Below, piece by piece: positions 18,466 through 26,995 of a stretch of DNA of 64,000 nt. This DNA is from an uncultured Roseibium sp. (lineage in GTDB: Bacteria > Pseudomonadota > Alphaproteobacteria > Rhizobiales > Stappiaceae), in contig NZ_OY780958.1 of the NCBI RefSeq assembly GCF_963675985.1, forward strand, positions 310,001-374,000, written 5' to 3'. The translations under genes were made by a program, and so were the position numbers. The first letter of the stretch is position 1. The number at the start of each line of letters is the position of its first letter. A model generated the notes under the pieces. It saw only the letters and a list, made by a program, of their open reading frames with translations. It did not search any database and was not told where the DNA came from.

Positions 18466-19485
18466 TTAGTTCTTGGTCTTGTCGACCAGGGCGTTGGACT
18501 TGATCCACGGCATCATGCCGCGCAGGCGCTCGCCGACTTCCTCGATCTGGTGCGCGTCGTTCAGACGGCGGGTCGCCTTGAACTTGGCAGCACCTGCCCG
18601 GTACTCCTGCATCCAGTCGGAGGTGAACTTGCCGGTCTGGATATCGGTGAGGACGCGCTTCATTTCAGCTTTGGTTTCGGCGGTGACGATGCGCGGGCCG
18701 GTGACGTATTCACCCCATTCAGCCGTGTTGGAGATGGAGTAGTTCATGTTGGCGATGCCGCCTTCGTAGATCAGGTCCACGATCAGCTTCACTTCGTGCA
18801 GGCACTCGAAATAGGCCATTTCCGGAGCGTAGCCGGCTTCGACCAGGGTTTCGAAACCGGCGCGGATCAGTTCCACGAGACCGCCGCACAGAACGGCCTG
18901 TTCGCCGAAGAGGTCGGTTTCGCACTCTTCCTTGAAGGAGGTCTCGATGATGCCGGAGCGGCCGCCGCCGACGCCGCAGGCGTAGGACAGGCCGAGGTCA
19001 TGGGCGTTGCCGGAGGCGTCGTGGTGGACGGCGATCAGGCAGGGCACGCCGCCGCCACGCTCGTATTCGGAGCGCACGGTGTGGCCCGGGCCCTTCGGCG
19101 CGACCATGAGAACGTCGACGGTGTCCTTCGGCTCGATCAGGCCGAAGTGGACGTTGAGGCCGTGAGCGAAAGCGATGGCCGCGCCGTCGCGGATGTTGTC
19201 CGCGATATGATCCTTGTAGATGTCGGCCTGGAGTTCGTCCGGGGTGGCCATCATCATCAGGTCGGCCCAGGCCGCACCCTCGGCCACGTTCATGACCTTG
19301 AAGCCGTCGGCTTCGGCCTTCAGCGCGGTGGTGGAGCCTTCGCGCAGCGCAACGGCGATTTCGGTGCAGCCGCTGTCCTTCAGGTTCATGGCATGGGCAC
19401 GGCCCTGGGAACCGTAGCCGATGACGAGGACTTTCTTGGACTTGATCAGGTTCAGATCGGCATCGCGATCGTAATAAACACGCAT
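18466..19485 (-). CDS. ilvC: Ketol-acid reductoisomerase (class I)
   Basis: This enzyme converts acetolactate or acetohydroxybutyrate to the dihydroxy acid with NADPH and Mg2+, the second common step of valine, leucine and isoleucine synthesis. At 339 residues it has class I length. The nucleotide-binding motif GYGSQG is near residue 24. The following loop ends in LREGSTT, typical of NADPH preference. The metal and substrate region shows MVAPKGPGHTVR, FGEQAVLCGG, YFECLHEVKLIVDLIYEGG and NYSISNTAEWGEY. An AAGGAAG site precedes the ATG. The acetolactate synthase genes that supply its substrate are 15 kb away at 33484-36311. Confidence 0.97.
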   Translation of the reverse strand: MRVYYDRDADLNLIKSKKVLVIGYGSQGRAHAMNLKDSGCTEIAVALREGSTTALKAEADGFKVMNVAEGAAWADLMMMATPDELQADIYKDHIADNIRDGAAIAFAHGLNVHFGLIEPKDTVDVLMVAPKGPGHTVRSEYERGGGVPCLIAVHHDASGNAHDLGLSYACGVGGGRSGIIETSFKEECETDLFGEQAVLCGGLVELIRAGFETLVEAGYAPEMAYFECLHEVKLIVDLIYEGGIANMNYSISNTAEWGEYVTGPRIVTAETKAEMKRVLTDIQTGKFTSDWMQEYRAGAAKFKATRRLNDAHQIEEVGERLRGMMPWIKSNALVDKTKN

Positions 19486-19583
19486 GGGTCTTCCTTTCTC
19501 CCGTTACTCATGGGGACCCGGCCTTGTTTCCGGTGTCCCGATTTGTCGAACGTATTCCGTTGTTTTTGGCTTTCCGGTGCCGC

Positions 19584-20228
19584 TCAGGCCCCGAAGAGCT
19601 GGTAAAACCTGTCGACCGCGACCTTCGCCTGGGCTTCCAGGTCGCGTTCCGCATCGCTTGGCGTATCGCCGAGCAGCAGGCGGATGTGGACGTCGCGGAC
19701 GGCAAGGCCGTAGAGCACCTGATAGGCCTCTTCCGCGTCGTTGAACTTGATCAGTCCGCGGTGACGTCCGGCTTCCAGCAGAGAGCGGGCGCGGGCGGAG
19801 ATCATGTGCTTGCCGCGCACCAGCAGCAGGCGTCCGAGGCGGCTGTCGTCCCGGTTCGACTGGCCGATGGCGAGGCGATTGAGCGCCAGCGAGGTCTCGC
19901 CGAACAGGACCGCAAGCAGTTCCGTGGCGAAGGCCACCAGATGGGTCCGGAACGTTTCCACATCCGCCGTGGCGCCGCTTTCGGGCGGAAAATGCACCTT
20001 GCTCGCCTGATAGGCGACGACGGCGGCAAGCAGGCCGTCCCGGTCGCCGAACCACTTGTAGAGACTTTCCTTGGAGCAATTGGCGGTGCGTGCCAGCCCC
20101 GCCGTTGTCAGTGCCTTTTCACCCCCGCCGACGAGCAGCGCCAGCGCATGCTCCAGCACCGCTTCCTGGCGCGGCGTGAAGGCGATGTCTTCGAACTCGG
20201 GGTCGACGGTTGGTGCGGACATGGACAT
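19584..20228 (-). CDS. TetR/AcrR family transcriptional regulator
   Basis: This 214-residue repressor-type protein has the N-terminal helix-turn-helix of the TetR family (LTTAGLARTANCSKESLYKWFGDRDGLL, about residues 40-67) and a divergent ligand-binding C-terminal domain with the pattern of TetR_C regulators. A perfect 14-base palindrome lies about 22 bases upstream of its start, suggesting autoregulation. Its divergent neighbour is the siderophore-interacting protein, which may share that control. It ends 98 bases before ilvC. Confidence 0.9.
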   Translation of the reverse strand: MSMSAPTVDPEFEDIAFTPRQEAVLEHALALLVGGGEKALTTAGLARTANCSKESLYKWFGDRDGLLAAVVAYQASKVHFPPESGATADVETFRTHLVAFATELLAVLFGETSLALNRLAIGQSNRDDSRLGRLLLVRGKHMISARARSLLEAGRHRGLIKFNDAEEAYQVLYGLAVRDVHIRLLLGDTPSDAERDLEAQAKVAVDRFYQLFGA

Positions 20229-20249
20229 GACGGTTACTAAAATCTGTTT

Positions 20250-20263
20250 GTACCGTACGGTAC
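20250..20263. promoter_or_regulatory. Perfect palindrome, probable TetR operator
   Basis: GTACCGTACGGTAC is a perfect 14-base palindrome located just upstream of the tetR start in the divergent tetR/SIP region. TetR-family operators are short palindromes of this kind, so autorepression is the simplest reading. Confidence 0.65.
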
Positions 20264-20386
20264 GGTTCGGAAGTTATGAAGGAGGTGGGGAGCAAGGTCA
20301 AGGGGGAAATCGGGGGAGGAAGTGGACTGCCTTCGACAGCCGGACTTCGAAGCCCCCTTTTCAAACAGCGTTGGCGGATATAAATA

Positions 20387-20401
20387 TGAGTAAAGAACTC
20401 A
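20387..20401. promoter_or_regulatory. TGA-N9-TCA iron-responsive (IRO/RirA-type) box
   Basis: TGA GTAAAGAAC TCA, embedded in a longer repeat ATGAG...CTCAT, matches the TGA-N9-TCA core of the iron-responsive operator used by RirA in rhizobia. It lies 16 bases before the siderophore-interacting protein start, a position fitting repression under iron sufficiency. Confidence 0.55.
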
Positions 20402-20416
20402 TGTTTAGGAATTCCA

Positions 20417-21217
20417 ATGGCTGCTCCCCAGAAACGCAAACCCCGCATCCTGACCGTCAAGTCATCCCGTTATCTCACCCCCCACATGATCCGTGTCACG
20501 CTGACCGGCGAGGATCTTGCCGATTTTCCCGAAGGGCAGGAAGGCGCGCATTGCAAGCTTCTGTTTCCGCGTGCCGATGAGAGCCTTGAGGCGTTCTCCG
20601 CTTTCTATGCGGAAGGCCGGCCGCAGGAGCGTCTTCATCCGATGCGCACCTACACGGTGCGTGCGTTTCGGCCCGAGGGCCTGGAAATGGATATCGACTT
20701 CGTCGCCCATGGGGACGAGGGACCGGCGACGCTGTGGGCTCAAAGAGCAAAGCCCGGCGATTTCCTGGCCTTCATGGGGCCGGGGCCGGTGAAGCTGACG
20801 GAGTTTTATGCGGACTGGTATCTGGTGGCCGCCGATATGTCGGCCCTTCCGGTTGCAGCCGCGACGCTGGAAGCCCTGCCGGAGACGGCCAGGGGTGTGG
20901 CAATCTTCGAGATCCACTCGCAGGACGACCGGCAGGACATCGACATGCCGGCAGGTATCGAGGCCCATTGGCTGGTTCAGGACGATCCGCATCTGCCGTC
21001 CTCGGCGCAGATCGACTTCATCCGCGATCTTGAGTTTCCGGAAGGCCGGATCCAGACCTGCATTGCCGGCGAAAGCGGGGTGATCCGTGCGTTGCGCATG
21101 CTGGTTCAGACCGAGCGCGGTATCGGCAAGGCCGACGCCTATATCTCCGGCTACTGGAAGATCGGGCTGGTCGAGGACCAGCATCAGGAAGCCAAGCGGA
21201 CAGGGGCTGCCGGATAG
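20417..21217 (+). CDS. Siderophore-interacting protein (FAD-binding ferric-siderophore reductase)
   Basis: This 266-residue flavoprotein of the SIP/ViuB family reduces ferric siderophores in the cytoplasm and releases Fe(II). The N-terminal FAD-binding beta-barrel has the MRTYTVRAF motif (R-x-Y-[TS] for flavin) and FVAHGDEGPATLWAQRAKPGD. The C-terminal SIP domain has YLVAADMSALPVAAATLEAL and the terminal GYWKIG signature followed by a Glu. An AGGA site precedes the ATG. A RirA-type box directly upstream fits iron control. No receptor or ABC genes for siderophore uptake lie beside it, so its transport partners are elsewhere. Confidence 0.93.
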   Translation: MAAPQKRKPRILTVKSSRYLTPHMIRVTLTGEDLADFPEGQEGAHCKLLFPRADESLEAFSAFYAEGRPQERLHPMRTYTVRAFRPEGLEMDIDFVAHGDEGPATLWAQRAKPGDFLAFMGPGPVKLTEFYADWYLVAADMSALPVAAATLEALPETARGVAIFEIHSQDDRQDIDMPAGIEAHWLVQDDPHLPSSAQIDFIRDLEFPEGRIQTCIAGESGVIRALRMLVQTERGIGKADAYISGYWKIGLVEDQHQEAKRTGAAG

Positions 21218-21270
21218 GTGCCACCAGGCAGAGGATTCCGGGGGATTACAGGGGCTTCCGGGGCCTTGAC

Positions 21271-22257
21271 CTATGCCTCTGGTCGGGAGGGAGCCGTCGT
21301 ATCGGTCAGACAGGCCGCTCTCAGATCGCGGGGCGTGCAGCCGAAGCGGGCGCGGAAGGCGCGGCTGAAATGGGCGGCATCGTTGAAGCCCCAGCTGAAG
21401 GCGATCTCGCTTATGCTGCGTCGGGCAATGGCCGGGTCGGACATGTCGCGCCGGGCCGCGTCGAGCCGCTGCCCCCAGATCCAGGAATTGAGCGAGACCG
21501 CTTCGCCGGAGAAAGCCCGGTGGAGGGTGCTGGCCGATATTTTCAAGGCTTGGGCAATCGCGCCGACCGACAGGTTCGGATCTCGCAGATGCGTGGACAC
21601 ATAGGCCTTGATCTGGTCGCGGTGGAAGGCTGTCAGACCCGACGGCTGTGGAGCATGAGCACCCTCGAGCGTTGACAGTCCGGCCACCAGGATATTCTCC
21701 ATGCTTTCGGCAACGGCGGTCAGTGACGCCGGTTCGAGGCTCTCCATATCGCGGACGAGCGAATTGATCATGCTGTTGACGAGATGCCCCGCACCGCGCC
21801 GGCCGTCGACCGTGCGCGCCGTGAGCGTTTCGGTATTTTGCATGCGCGAGCGGAGGACCGAGCCGGGGAGCTGCATCACGAACTGGCGGAACTCACCGTC
21901 AAAGACCAGCTCGTAAGGGCGGGTTGAATCGTAAAGCGCGAAGTCGCCCGGTTTCAGTTCCGCCGAACGCCCGTCCTGGATTACGACGCCCCGTCCGGCG
22001 GACTGCAGACTGACGAGGAAATAGTCCTCGCTTGCCCTGGCGATCTTGGTGGGGGTACGCCGGACCCATTGCGGTGTGGCGGTGACCTGGGACAGGGTGA
22101 GGGTCGCGAGCCGGCCGCAGGCGATCTCTCCCCGAAACGAGGCGCCGTTGTCCGGCGCATCGCAGTCAAGCTGAACGAACGTGTCGCAAACAAGATCGAC
22201 CCAGTAGGAAAGCCGGTCCTTTGCGACGACGGTATCTGTCGACCAAAGCCTCTCCAT
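21271..22257 (-). CDS. AraC family regulator, divergent from the nitrilase operon
   Basis: This regulator of 328 residues has an N-terminal AraC-binding-like domain (about residues 20-190, with GDFALYDSTRPYELVFDGEF) and a C-terminal AraC helix-turn-helix pair (SVGAIAQALKISASTLHRAF and SEIAFSWGFNDAAHFSRAF). Regulators of this type (PF14525 class) often control catabolic operons. It is divergent from the nitrilase and aldoxime dehydratase genes with 155 bases between, the typical position of the operon activator. Confidence 0.9.
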   Translation of the reverse strand: MERLWSTDTVVAKDRLSYWVDLVCDTFVQLDCDAPDNGASFRGEIACGRLATLTLSQVTATPQWVRRTPTKIARASEDYFLVSLQSAGRGVVIQDGRSAELKPGDFALYDSTRPYELVFDGEFRQFVMQLPGSVLRSRMQNTETLTARTVDGRRGAGHLVNSMINSLVRDMESLEPASLTAVAESMENILVAGLSTLEGAHAPQPSGLTAFHRDQIKAYVSTHLRDPNLSVGAIAQALKISASTLHRAFSGEAVSLNSWIWGQRLDAARRDMSDPAIARRSISEIAFSWGFNDAAHFSRAFRARFGCTPRDLRAACLTDTTAPSRPEA

Positions 22258-22412
22258 CGGAAAAGCTTAGCAAAGCTGCCGTTTCTGTCCATTGAAAAGC
22301 GGAGAGTGAAACGCTGGAGCAAGAGACCTGCGCGGCTGAGACAAGCGGGCGGGCGCCTGTTGCATATGATCAACCTCTGGACAGGATCAAAAACCAAGCA
22401 GAGGGAAACAAC

Positions 22413-23456
22413 ATGTCCGTCACACATCCGAAATTCAAGGCCGCCGCCGTCCAGGCGTCACCGGTCTTTCTCGATCTCGACGCCACCGTCGACAAATGTG
22501 TCAGGCTGATCGAGGAGGCAGCCGGGGCAGGGGCGGAGCTGATCGCCTTTCCGGAAACCTTTATTCCCGGCTACCCGTGGTACATCTGGCTGGATGCGCC
22601 TGCCTGGAGCATGCAGTTCGTGCAGCGCTATTTCGACAATTCGCTGGCCTATGGATCGCCTGCGGCCGAGCGCCTGTCGAAGGCGGCGAAGGACAATTCC
22701 ATCATGGTCGTCATGGGCCTGTCGGAACGCAAGGGTGGCAGCCTTTACATGGGTCAGTGGATCATCGGAGCGGACGGCGCCACGATCGCCCAGCGTCGCA
22801 AGCTGAAGCCGACACACGTGGAGCGGACGGTCTACGGCGAGGGCGACGGCACCGATCTTGCCGTTCATGACACGCCGCTCGGGCGGGTCGGCGCGCTGTG
22901 CTGCTGGGAGCATCTTCAGCCCTTGTCGAAATATGCCATGTACGCCCAGGACGAACAGATCCACGTTGCCGCCTGGCCAAGCTTTTCGCTCTACCGGGGC
23001 GGCGCCTATGCTCTTGGGGCGGAAGTCAACAATGCGGCGAGCCGGATCTATGCGGTCGAAGGCGGCTGTTATGTCATCGCGCCCTGCGCCACGGTCTCGC
23101 AGGAGATGATCGATCTGCTGTGCACGGACGAGATGAAAAAGAACCTGCTGCTTCCAGGCGGCGGTTTCGCGCAGATCTACGCGCCGGACGGACAGCAGAT
23201 CGGCACCACGCTGCCGGAAGACGAGGAAGGGCTCGTCTATGCCGACATCGATCTCGGCATGATCTCGCTTGCCAAGGCCGCCGCCGATCCCGCCGGCCAC
23301 TACTCCCGCCCGGACGTCACGCGGCTCCTTTTGAACCGGACGCCGGGAGACCGGGTGGTGCTGCAAGATCGCGGCGAAAGGCAGATGGCAACACCGGCAG
23401 TCGCGTCTGAGCCGGAAGGGCCTGAAGACGCATCCGGAGAGGGGGAGGTCGCCTGA
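22413..23456 (+). CDS. Nitrilase
   Basis: This 347-residue carbon-nitrogen hydrolase turns a nitrile into a carboxylic acid and ammonia. The catalytic triad is readable: Glu48 in FPETF, Lys132 in KLKPT and Cys164 in CCWEH. These surrounding motifs, with CWEHLQP and the HVERTVYGEGDG segment, point to a true nitrilase rather than an amidase. A GAGGGAAAC site precedes the ATG. The stop and the aldoxime dehydratase start overlap as TGATG, so the two are translationally coupled and act in series. The tail after residue 325 is acidic and probably disordered. Confidence 0.93.
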   Translation: MSVTHPKFKAAAVQASPVFLDLDATVDKCVRLIEEAAGAGAELIAFPETFIPGYPWYIWLDAPAWSMQFVQRYFDNSLAYGSPAAERLSKAAKDNSIMVVMGLSERKGGSLYMGQWIIGADGATIAQRRKLKPTHVERTVYGEGDGTDLAVHDTPLGRVGALCCWEHLQPLSKYAMYAQDEQIHVAAWPSFSLYRGGAYALGAEVNNAASRIYAVEGGCYVIAPCATVSQEMIDLLCTDEMKKNLLLPGGGFAQIYAPDGQQIGTTLPEDEEGLVYADIDLGMISLAKAAADPAGHYSRPDVTRLLLNRTPGDRVVLQDRGERQMATPAVASEPEGPEDASGEGEVA

Positions 23457-24490
23457 TGGAAGATGCGATCCCCGAACATCTGAAGACGGTCCGGACGCGT
23501 CCCGCGCGCGTCCGGGAGGATTATGAGCCGCCCTACCCCTCTTTCGTCGCCCGCTATGACAGCTCCGTGCGCAAGGTCGTGATGGCGTACTTCGGCATTC
23601 AGGCGCGCCCGGAAAACGAGGGCCACACTGTCGGGCCGCTGGCGCAGCTTTCAGCGGCGTTCGATGCCCCGGACGGACCGGGGCATTGGGACCGGGCCCG
23701 TTACGTCGACGGGGCTGGCTTTGTCACACTGGTTTCGATTGCCTATTGGGACGATCCGGCGTCGTTCGACCGGTGGTTCTCGCGCAATGGTTCCGGCTGG
23801 ACGGGCGAGGAGAAGGCCGCTCCCGTCGGCACGTTCACCGAAATCCTGCGCCCTGCGGTGGAGCGTTACGAGACCCTGTTTTCGGCGACCGGGCGGCCGG
23901 AGGGAATAGCGGCGCTGGCCGGCGGCTTCAGCGACATGGTACGCGAGCATGCCTATTGGGGCGGCATGCGCGATCGTATTCCGCTGTCCCAGACCGATGC
24001 CATGGCGCCCTCCGGCTCGCCTGCGGTGAGCGAAAGCGGCGGTCTGCGCCGTGTCGTCCCCCATCACAACCTGTGCCTGATCCGCTCCGGCCAGGACTGG
24101 ACCGATGCGGATGACGAGGAACGGCAGATGTATTTCGAGGATGTCGAACCGGCGCTTCGCTCCGGCATGGATTTTCTTGCTCGGGAGGGGATGTCCTGCG
24201 GTTGCTTCGACAATCGTTACATGATGGTTGTCGGCAAGGACGGGTCCCCCACGGGAAAGAGCTTTGCCATGAGCTGGTGGAAGAGCCTCGACGCGCTGGA
24301 ACGCTGGTCGGAATCGCACCCGACCCATGTGGCGATCTTCGGGGCCGCCATGCGCTATCTGACGACAATCGGGCCCGCCGCCAAACTGCGCCTCTATCAC
24401 GAGGTAACGGTGGCGGCCGAGGACGAACAGTTCTTCGAGTATCGCAACTGTCATCCGGACACGGGCATGCTCCGTTCCTCCGGTCGATAG
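23456..24490 (+). CDS. oxd: Aldoxime dehydratase (heme; phenylacetaldoxime dehydratase family)
   Basis: This 344-residue member of the aldoxime dehydratase family is a heme enzyme that dehydrates aldoximes to nitriles. Family-like features include PPYPSFVARY at the start, the SHPTHVAIFG segment at about residues 287-296 (candidate axial heme histidine) and LYHEV near residue 315 with the candidate catalytic histidine. The segment MREHAYWGGMRDRIP is also typical of the family. The ligand assignment is by motif, not structure. The gene overlaps the upstream nitrilase stop (TGATG), so together they convert aldoxime to acid. The preferred substrate, for example phenylacetaldoxime or alkyl aldoxime, cannot be told. 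Confidence 0.88.
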   Translation: MEDAIPEHLKTVRTRPARVREDYEPPYPSFVARYDSSVRKVVMAYFGIQARPENEGHTVGPLAQLSAAFDAPDGPGHWDRARYVDGAGFVTLVSIAYWDDPASFDRWFSRNGSGWTGEEKAAPVGTFTEILRPAVERYETLFSATGRPEGIAALAGGFSDMVREHAYWGGMRDRIPLSQTDAMAPSGSPAVSESGGLRRVVPHHNLCLIRSGQDWTDADDEERQMYFEDVEPALRSGMDFLAREGMSCGCFDNRYMMVVGKDGSPTGKSFAMSWWKSLDALERWSESHPTHVAIFGAAMRYLTTIGPAAKLRLYHEVTVAAEDEQFFEYRNCHPDTGMLRSSGR

Positions 24491-24518
24491 TCGCCGACAG
24501 GCCGTCGCCCGGCGGACG

Positions 24519-24968
24519 TCACGCCCGGCGACGACCGAATGTCCGCCGACCGCTTCGCAATACGGTCGGTAGCGGTGGTGGAGTCGGGTTGGCCTGCGAA
24601 GGCGGGGTATCCGTGGTGACGGGCGGCTTCATTGAAACGTCTCTTCCCCGCTCTATGCCGCAAAAATAGATCATCAGGCCGGTTCCAGCCGTTGGAAGCA
24701 GGAAGGTGAGATACCAGAACCCGCTCCGGCCGCTGTCCCGCAGCCTGTTGAGGCATGTCGAGAAATTCGCGAACAGGACCGAAAGGAGTAGTCCGGTGAG
24801 GGCCAAGGTCTCGCCGGAGGTGCGTGTGCTGACCGGTTCGGAGCGGTCTGACAAGAGGAATGCGGTCAGAAACAACCCGGCAAAAGCGGCGGCGAATATT
24901 CCGAGCTGGGCGAGCCACCACTGGAGCCGGGTCATCTGCCCTTGAAATGGATTGAAAAGAAAAGCCAT
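24519..24968 (-). CDS. DUF805 family membrane protein
   Basis: This 149-residue inner-membrane protein of the DUF805 family shows the family start FNPFQGQMTRLQWW, three to four transmembrane segments and the conserved cytoplasmic motif RLRDSGRSGFW. The C-terminus is a proline-rich, positively charged tail (PPSQANPTPPPLP and the arginine cluster at the end). An AGGAG site precedes the ATG. The function of the family is unknown. It is divergent from the DJ-1 gene and convergent with the aldoxime dehydratase. Confidence 0.87.
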   Translation of the reverse strand: MAFLFNPFQGQMTRLQWWLAQLGIFAAAFAGLFLTAFLLSDRSEPVSTRTSGETLALTGLLLSVLFANFSTCLNRLRDSGRSGFWYLTFLLPTAGTGLMIYFCGIERGRDVSMKPPVTTDTPPSQANPTPPPLPTVLRSGRRTFGRRRA

Positions 24969-25038
24969 ACGGTAACTCCTGAAAACAGGGCTTTTCTATC
25001 CTGCGCAGGTGAAAATTCGCTATATGGAACCTTGAGTT

Positions 25039-25078
25039 CAGGTCCTCCGTGGGGCGGCCCGCATGAGAAAACGACCTG
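25039..25078. other. Inverted repeat CAGGTC...GACCTG with CCTCCG loop
   Basis: In the DUF805/DJ-1 intergenic region a perfect 6-bp stem (CAGGTC with GACCTG) encloses a 28-base loop containing CCTCCG and a GC-rich GGGGCGGCCC core. It may be a structured 5' leader or a small RNA; the evidence is only structural. Confidence 0.3.
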
Positions 25079-25156
25079 TAGTAACGGCCTAATACCCGTT
25101 GAAGCCATGTGCCTGCTAGCGTTCTTCCCGTTCAAGCTTGCTTACGGGAGGATGCG

Positions 25157-25750
25157 ATGAGCGCGAAGAAGATCCTGATGATTACCGGTGACTTCACCGA
25201 AGATTACGAAACCATGGTGCCGTTCCAGACGCTTCTGGCGGTCGGCCACACGGTGGATGCGGTCTGTCCCGGCAAGAAGGCCGGCGAGACGGTGGCTACC
25301 TCGATCCACGATTTCGAGGGCGACCAGACCTATTCGGAAAAGCGCGGCCACAATTTCGCGTTGAATGCGACATTCGCCGACATCGATCCGGCCGATTATG
25401 ACGCCCTGGTCATTCCGGGCGGCCGGGCGCCGGAATACCTGCGCCTCGACGCGGATGTGATTGCGGCGGTGAAGCATTTCTTCGACGCGGGGAAGCCGGT
25501 GGCCGCCATCTGTCACGGCGCCCAGCTTCTTGCCGCCGCAAGGGTGATCGAAGGCCGGACGGTGTCGGCCTATCCGGCCTGCCGGCCGGAAGTGGAACTC
25601 GCCGGCGGCACTTACGCGGAAATCGCGATCGACGCGGCCGTCACCGACGGCAATCTGGTGACAGCACCCGCCTGGCCGGCCCACCCGGCGTGGCTCAGAC
25701 AGTTCATGGCGGTGCTGTCCGGTGAGGCGACGGGCTCCCTGGCTGCCTGA
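25157..25750 (+). CDS. DJ-1/PfpI family protein
   Basis: This cytoplasmic protein of 197 residues has the PfpI/DJ-1 fold. The conserved nucleophile Cys119 lies in AAICHGAQLLAAA with the elbow CHG, and the partner Glu15 is in GDFTEDYE. The family includes deglycase/protease-like enzymes that act on glyoxal-modified proteins or as chaperones, but the activity of this one is not determined. A GGGAGG site precedes the ATG at 25157; the longer frame to 25109 is unlikely. It is followed by an RHH protein gene in the same direction. Confidence 0.92.
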   Translation: MSAKKILMITGDFTEDYETMVPFQTLLAVGHTVDAVCPGKKAGETVATSIHDFEGDQTYSEKRGHNFALNATFADIDPADYDALVIPGGRAPEYLRLDADVIAAVKHFFDAGKPVAAICHGAQLLAAARVIEGRTVSAYPACRPEVELAGGTYAEIAIDAAVTDGNLVTAPAWPAHPAWLRQFMAVLSGEATGSLAA

Positions 25751-25843
25751 TACCGGCTTAGGCGTCAGCTCTGTTTCGGACGGTCCCTGTCTTGGCAGCG
25801 GGCCGTCCGACCGTTACTTTCAGACAAGTCCGAGGAGGATCCG

Positions 25844-26194
25844 ATGTGCAAACTGTTCATTGAAGCGGACGCGACCCTTTGGGAAAGCACGACCCGGTCG
25901 CTCAGGATTGACGGCATGGTCACCAGTGTACGGCTGGAGAACTTCTTCTGGACGACGCTGGAAGAGATCGGTGCACGCGACGGCATGAATGTGGTCCAGC
26001 TCATCACCAAGCTGCATCACGAGTCCATCGACGCCGGGCATGATCTCGGCAATTTCACCTCGTTCCTGCGCGTCTGCTGCGGGCGCTATCTGGCGCTGCA
26101 GCTGTCCGGCGACGTTCCGACCGACAAGCGCCTGCCGATCGCCGGCCTTGATGCCGAGGATATCCTGCAGGCCGAACGGGGCCGGATGCACTAA
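25844..26194 (+). CDS. Ribbon-helix-helix (RHH_4-like) domain protein
   Basis: This 116-residue protein carries the alphaproteobacterial RHH_4-type pattern: TRSLRIDGMVTSVRLENFFWTTLEEIGARDGM then NFTSFLRVCCGRYL. The ribbon-helix-helix fold suggests DNA binding, but no target is known. A GAGGAGGATCC site precedes the ATG. The last bases overlap the convergent NADPH-dependent FMN reductase gene. Confidence 0.88.
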   Translation: MCKLFIEADATLWESTTRSLRIDGMVTSVRLENFFWTTLEEIGARDGMNVVQLITKLHHESIDAGHDLGNFTSFLRVCCGRYLALQLSGDVPTDKRLPIAGLDAEDILQAERGRMH

Positions 26195-26730
26195 CGGTTC
26201 TGCCGGATGGTATCGGCGAAGTGCCGCAGACGGTCCGTAATGGCGGCCGCGATTTCCGCGTCGCAAGCCAATGCATCGACATCGATCCGGTTGGTGGTGG
26301 CCGGCAGGACGAAACCCGCTTCTTCGACCTCATCGGCGGCCATTGTCTTCAGGACATCCCGTAACAGCGCCGGAACATATTCATGGCGGGATGTCGCCTG
26401 AAACAGAGCGACCGGCTTTCCGGGAAATGTCTCACTGCCGACCATCCAGTCGAGCGCATTCTTGAAGCTGCCGGGCAGGCAATGCATGTATTCCGGGCAG
26501 GAAATGACGAGCCCGTCGGCGTCCTCCACCTGTTGCCGCAAGTCCCTCGCGGCGTCGGGTAAACGCGCGTCATCATCCAGATCAGGCGAGAAATGCGGCA
26601 GGGCACCGATGCCATCGTAGATGGAAATCGAGATCCCGTCCGGTTGAACCTTTCGAGTGGCTTCCAGCAGGGCGTTGTTGGAGGACCCGGCGCGCAGGCT
26701 GCCGCACAGGGCAAGGAGATTGATCGGCAT
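26191..26730 (-). CDS. NADPH-dependent FMN reductase family protein
   Basis: This 179-residue flavodoxin-like protein has the FMN phosphate-binding loop CGSLRAGSSN near residues 9-18 and the segment CPEYMHCLPGSFKNALDW, the conserved PEYNxxxPxxLKNxxDW-like motif of this family. It would reduce FMN or quinones with NADPH. It is convergent with the RHH protein gene, overlapping four bases, and precedes an AT-rich islet. Confidence 0.92.
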   Translation of the reverse strand: MPINLLALCGSLRAGSSNNALLEATRKVQPDGISISIYDGIGALPHFSPDLDDDARLPDAARDLRQQVEDADGLVISCPEYMHCLPGSFKNALDWMVGSETFPGKPVALFQATSRHEYVPALLRDVLKTMAADEVEEAGFVLPATTNRIDVDALACDAEIAAAITDRLRHFADTIRQNR

Positions 26731-26995
26731 GGCAGGTTCCGGCTGACGGCGCGGTCTGCGCCGGATCTGTTCAGCTTAGCATATTCGTGCCGGAATGGGT
26801 TGCCACACAGTCTCAAACATCAGTCATCATGAGCCAGAACTGTCCGGTGCTTTCCGTAAAGCCGTGACGTCTCAAATGCGCGGAATCGATATGCTTGGGA
26901 ATTTTTATTTTTCGATCCGCCATATTCCACTTAATTCGAAAGAATAATAAGAATTTTTTTTAAAATAAAGTATTCGTATGAATAATTGAGCCAAC

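Noticed and set aside
24481..24537. Interrupted inverted repeat CGGTCG...TCGCCG/CGGCGA CGACCG
   Set aside because: It overlaps the end of two convergent genes and lacks a T run; it may be coincidence in GC-rich coding DNA.
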